A stretch of DNA of 64,000 bases from Hydractinia symbiolongicarpus (lineage: Eukaryota > Cnidaria > Hydrozoa > Anthoathecata > Hydractiniidae). Positions within the stretch are counted from its first letter, which is position 1. Each line of letters opens with the position of its first letter. The DNA is taken from assembly GCF_029227915.1 (NCBI RefSeq), contig NC_079884.1, positions 26,350,001-26,414,000 of the forward strand, read 5' to 3'. The position numbers were made by a program, and so were the translations under genes. Below the pieces are notes generated by a model. It saw nothing but the letters and a program-made list of their open reading frames with translations. It made no database searches and was not told the origin of the DNA. This document shows positions 59,763 to 64,000 of the stretch, one piece after another.

Positions 59763-61779
59763 ACTTTTTTTTTTAAATATTAGTTGCACAATAATTTATA
59801 AACTTGTTTACTGAATTTTTATCTTGATAACAGCTCTGTTGGTACTCATTTGCTCGAATCTGGCGTCACTGTCGCCATTGGCAAAAAGATGTTCTCGTGA
59901 ATTTTTGTCGATCCCGTCATTCGCCAAATTAAATTCTCACGAGATTCTTTTTAAAACCTTGTTCTAATGAAGTAGAGGAGTGTGAAGAGACATCAGTCGG
60001 TGAACCCTTACGTCCGTGACAGAGATGATGATTTCGCTGATGAATTTGATTGGGATGTTGATGAAGGACGAAATATACCTTCAAGTATTTCATGAAAAGC
60101 CTTAATTGTGCTACACGCTTTTTCTCTATAAATATACGCTTAGTTAGAATATCAAGCTGAAATTCAGGTTAAAAACAATAGGTCTATGGTTTAGAACAAA
60201 AGAAAATTAAGCATAATGATCAGCATGGTTAGAAATTTGGTATTCTCGTGAAAAAAGCGCCCCTTGAGGTAAAAGAGTATACAATACTAATTCCATCAAC
60301 GATTTGTTAAACATGATATACTTTCATCAATTGGGTCTGTACGAGTACTGCAAATGAAAATAGGTACGCCTTCTACGCCTCCTCTTAAGAAGGAAAGGGA
60401 TGCTTTAACAAAGAAAATATCAAGAAAACCAGTAATAGAAATAGGAAAAACAAGTTTTTCTCATATTGAAAGAAATGCATGAAAGGATGACTACATTCGC
60501 AGAGAATGTAACACGTGTTACATCCTTGAATACATATACTAATTTTGGCGAGTCATGAACAAGTGTTCTAAGGCATAACAAATCAATAATAAATAATCAC
60601 ATCGGTATTCAACTTCTATTTTTTCAAAAGATATGAACGTGTTTACAATCATCACGTGACTGCTTTTTCGATAACGACAGTCACGTGATGTAAGTTCGGT
60701 AAAATGAGACGCGTTAGTGAAAATTATAAAGTGATCGAAAACTCTCTTGACGATGCAGTCTGACGGCATTCAACTGACGGCAATTTATTGACGTCGTGAG
60801 AGGGCATGACGAAATAACGACTTCAAAACTGTAAACGAACGTAATACCATCAATGTTCTTGCGTTTTTTGTACCATGTAAATTTAAAATGGCGTCTATAA
60901 TTTCTTGTCATTATAATGGCCAAAACTCAACTGTGTCAAATCCCAATTACAAACTTTCAACTGCTCCTGGTTCACGTGTGTTTCGCTATCGTGCAAAATG
61001 GATTTCTCATCGGTTGAATTGCAACTTATTTCGGAAGTTGACTTCGACGTTGTTCTTGCAACAGTTGTTCTAACGGAGATAATTCACCTTGACCGATCGC
61101 AAAATTTGAACTCCAGATACTCTAAAGAGTAAGTCACAAATTAGCCAGTCGTTAAAAAAGCTAGAGATACATTCGCGGTCTTGCCAAAAAAATCTCAACA
61201 AAATGGATCTTAAATAATGGTTCCACGTCACCTGCAAAAACTCCATGAAAATGCAAAAATTTAGCTGTTTATCTTAAATCCAAATCTCTTCAAGCCTAAT
61301 TTTCTGACAATAAAGAAAACTTTCGCAAATAAGCCATCTTCTGTTTCGAAAAACGGCACAAAGACGGCACAAAGTCTCTTTGGTAACAGAATCTAATGAG
61401 CTCAAATAAGTGATCCTGTTCTGATGTCTAGCACTGTTGAATGTTATAAACAATAAATTGAATCGTTGGAAAAAGGATAGAAAATTGTTTTTAAAAATGG
61501 CATGGTGTTCTATTTGTCGTTAAGGAGATATGCCATGTTATGGTATTGTGCTAAGAATATGGATCGAAAATTGATAGTAAATGTTTTCTGTCGTTTTTCT
61601 GAATATTTTTCTACGTTTTTTCCCACTAAATATGTGTTTTATAGTTCCGGAATCCTATCAATATGCTGGGAATAAGCCAAGCATACAAGGTTTCGCATCA
61701 TTTGGACCTTTTCTATGCATACAATCGTGGTACTTATAACAAAAACGTGGAGTCCGCAAAGCACGATTAAAACGTTTAC
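59763..61779. other. Region between HEXD and the unrecognised minus-strand gene
   Basis: Nothing is firmly identified. A short acidic frame near 60010-60095 (RDRDDDFADEFDWD) reads like a coding remnant but ends quickly. Downstream exons of the gene at 61780-63532 must lie here or further left if that gene is intact; I could not place them. Confidence 0.35.
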
Positions 61780-63532
61780 CTGCCCACTAGTCATGGCATG
61801 CTCGGGTCCTATTAAACGAGGTTGGGAGATTCCAAGTTGAACATTCCTTGAACCCATTGGCCAATGTCCTGGCTGCACAGGTTGTTGCAAGCCTGGAGGC
61901 CCTCTCATGTTTTGACCAACGGCACCAAAACTCGGAGAATGACTCATTATGGAGTTCGGTCTCATTCTTGGTTCTACCATCGGAAATGCTGATCGATGCA
62001 CATTGTTGCTTTGCATGGACGCAAATGGCGGTTGTATTGGTATCGAGTTGGGTTTGACGTCATGATGTGACACACGCAGATCTAACTGGTGTTGCATGGG
62101 AAGAGGTGGCCGAACTACAGTCGGCGAAGACTGAAGTAGGTTCACTTCATCGAAACTGGACGACAAGTTTAACACATGACCAGACAAAGGAATTTTACCA
62201 ACCGCGGGCAACAAATTTGTTGGTACAATGTTGGGATACTGTGAAACTACTTGTCCCTCATAAATGGTGGAAGATAACGGTAAACGTGGAGGCTGTTGAT
62301 TCATGAAGGGCGTGTCTTTCATATGCAAGGTGGAGATATCAGCAGTGCTATCCATATGCTTTTTAACTTCTAAATATAAGAAATGGATAAAATATGATTT
62401 ATGATTTCTAAAATATTCATAAATTAAGCGATAATAGTGATGTTTTTTATTTTCTTGACTATTTAAGAACACGAATGTTGAAGATATGAGCACGGAATTT
62501 TTATTTTATGTCGATTGGTTTCCCGCGGTTCGAGACGGTAAAATGACAGAACGAAACAGAGATTGCTCATGGTAAAATTTCATGAAAACATCTTTATAAA
62601 AGAAACAGAGATAAAAATAAGGTTTTACTACGTTTGTAGCAGATTTTAGCTTCAAAAAAAATTTTTAAAAATACTATGAAAATATTCGCCACTTCGAAGT
62701 CTTTTTTCTTTTTCCTGACGCTCTCATAAAAATTACCCGTTCATGACAACACTTAAATAACTCGAGCAATCTCTATGCCATTTTACCCCCTTTGTTGGGG
62801 CTACGATGTTTCAAATCTATCGTGTTCAAGAAATAATAAAGCTTGAAAACTATAAATAATATAGAACACTAAACAGAAAAATCAAAATAATATCTGTTTT
62901 GTTTTCTTGCTACGTAGACATATTAAGTATCAACATACCTTCTGCAGGAGTGCTGTGTAGGCTAGCATTCCACATTGTATCAAACAAGGAATAAGAAGAT
63001 GCAATTGGACCTTGTACAGCAGCCATACCAAACTCTTCTGACTCGGTGCGGAACAACGACCTTCAGAACAAGACATGTGATAACAGTGAGTAAAGAAACA
63101 CACACATAAAAAGTAAATAAGTCAATGAAATACTAAATACCTTGCTCGTTCTGACTTGTTCGGTATGGTACTTGCTTTCTAAAAAAAGAAAATATTTTAA
63201 TTTTCACCGATTTTTATTTCCCATTCGCAATGTTTTTTTTGCTCTTCGAATCATGTAAAAAACTTACTTGCTGTACCAAACAAATGTATTTATAAGTGCC
63301 CCGCTCACCCTCCTCTTTAGTGATAAACCTACAGACGGAAAAAATACCAGTTACACTGCGAAACGCTTGTTAGCAATATACACAATGCGATTTAAAACAT
63401 CTGCACGTAGCATACCTTGCGACTTGTTGTTTTAAGGTGAGCGAGTCAAGAATGTTTAATATTCTCGTGACCCGTATCAACCACGTCTGATCCGAATTCA
63501 CTTTTAAAGGTTGCATAGCGAAATCATATCGT
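61780..63532 (-). CDS. Unrecognised multi-exon gene, internal part (Pro/Met/Ser-rich C-terminal region)
   Basis: Five minus-strand exons connect with consistent phase and GT-AG borders: 63416-63532, 63268-63328, 63141-63178, 62939-63060, 61780-62369; about 309 codons. The first two encode a compact, probably helical then beta segment (RVTRILNILDSLTLKQQ, then EEGERGTYKYICLVQQ) that could be a winged-helix-like or other small domain. The next two carry a basic Ser stretch (NKSERARSLF) and ASSYSLFDTMWNASL. The large exon is low-complexity, rich in Pro, Met, Gln and Ser (MRGPPGLQQPVQPGHWPMG), typical of transcription or chromatin cofactors. I do not recognise the family. Both ends are open: the exon at 63532 begins inside a codon and the exon at 61780 ends in a donor (CAG then GTAAAC). 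Confidence 0.7.
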
Positions 63533-64000
63533 CTAAACATGAAAGTACAAGATAACGCAGCAGTAATTTTTACACAACGTTTGAATAAGCAACACTTTTT
63601 ATTCTGTTTAGCCTCAGAGTTGGATCATTTTTAGAAAAACCAGGTCGTTTAGTCACTTATCTCGGAGAAAAAACTTTATTTTTTCAAAAAAATTTAGATT
63701 TAAAATAATTTTTAAGGGTGACGTGGTTGGCGTATCCAATTCTTTTTAAAACTAATTAGAAGTAAGCCATTAAAATATTAATTTTAATGGCTTAAAGTCT
63801 TTTTTGCATAAAATTGACCTCGACTATACCACAACGCTAGTAAAATGATTAAGAATATATTTCTCAAACTATTCCTCGTGGTATAATTTGGGTTAGCACA
63901 CCATGAGTCGCTTCACACTAGTCATGTCATCCAAGTATCGTTTGTAATTGATTTAAAATCAAATTCCCGATCATTTTCTTGCTAGAGATGATAGGATATT
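63533..64000. other. Right edge of window, intronic or upstream of the unrecognised gene
   Basis: No further exon could be assigned. It contains the perfect hairpin at 63763-63794. Confidence 0.4.
63763..63794. repeat. Perfect hairpin, 14-bp stem and 4-base loop
   Basis: TAAGCCATTAAAAT, ATTA, ATTTTAATGGCTTA, no mismatch in the stem. Same geometry (14-4-14) as the hairpin at 52087-52118, but different sequence. Confidence 0.85.

Noticed and set aside
59987-60098. Short acidic frame after HEXD (RDRDDDFADEFDWD)
   Set aside because: Ends after a few dozen codons with stops in all extensions; no homologue recognised, so not called as a gene.

Overview
This is an AT-rich (roughly two-thirds A+T by eye) piece of an animal nuclear genome. 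Every confident gene but two is split by GT-AG introns, with exons of about 15-270 bp. The encoded proteins are animal orthologues (DHX36, XPR1, RNF37/UBOX5, hexosaminidase D, a GFPT-type isomerase). The repeat content (Helitron-like short elements, a Ty1/copia element, a decayed member of a multi-copy invertebrate gene family, many small inverted-repeat elements) resembles cnidarian and especially hydrozoan genomes. The cnidarian assignment is an inference. No bacterial operon, CRISPR array, rRNA or convincing tRNA gene was found.

Layout from left to right. (1) 874-11032, plus strand: the C-terminal two thirds of a DHX36 (RHAU, G4 resolvase) helicase gene. Its 5' exons, with Walker A, lie left of the window. 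One 2.8 kb intron starts with GC instead of GT and carries tandem repeats. (2) 12012-13217, minus strand: a single-exon glutamine-fructose-6-phosphate aminotransferase-like gene that keeps only the two sugar isomerase (SIS) domains and lacks the glutaminase domain. (3) 15565-25398, minus strand: a 15-exon XPR1 phosphate exporter gene reconstructed with every splice phase consistent, 672 codons. (4) 25.4-34.2 kb: intergenic DNA with microsatellites and small inverted-repeat elements, including a 1.6 kb element with terminal inverted repeats. (5) 34227-39007: a complete, young Ty1/copia retrotransposon on the minus strand with 126-bp LTRs, a 5-bp target duplication, primer site, polypurine tract and one open 1457-codon gag-pol frame. 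(6) 40718-42253, plus strand: an intronless RNF37/UBOX5 ubiquitin ligase gene. (7) 42.3-49.5 kb: gene-poor, with a 53-bp minisatellite. (8) 49514-50996, minus strand: a decayed multi-exon gene of a multi-copy family. (9) 52747-59762, plus strand: a hexosaminidase D (GH20) gene with 17 exons; its first exon was not located. (10) 61780-63532, minus strand: five linked exons of an unrecognised gene that continues beyond what I can see.

The genes are unrelated housekeeping functions and do not form a pathway cluster. The observations most worth pursuing are the glutaminase-less GFPT paralogue with an extended C-terminus, the set of tiny Helitron-like elements sharing a hairpin and CTAGT end, the near-identical LTRs of the copia element, the GC-AG intron in DHX36, and several perfect 14-bp-stem hairpins and duplicated segments.
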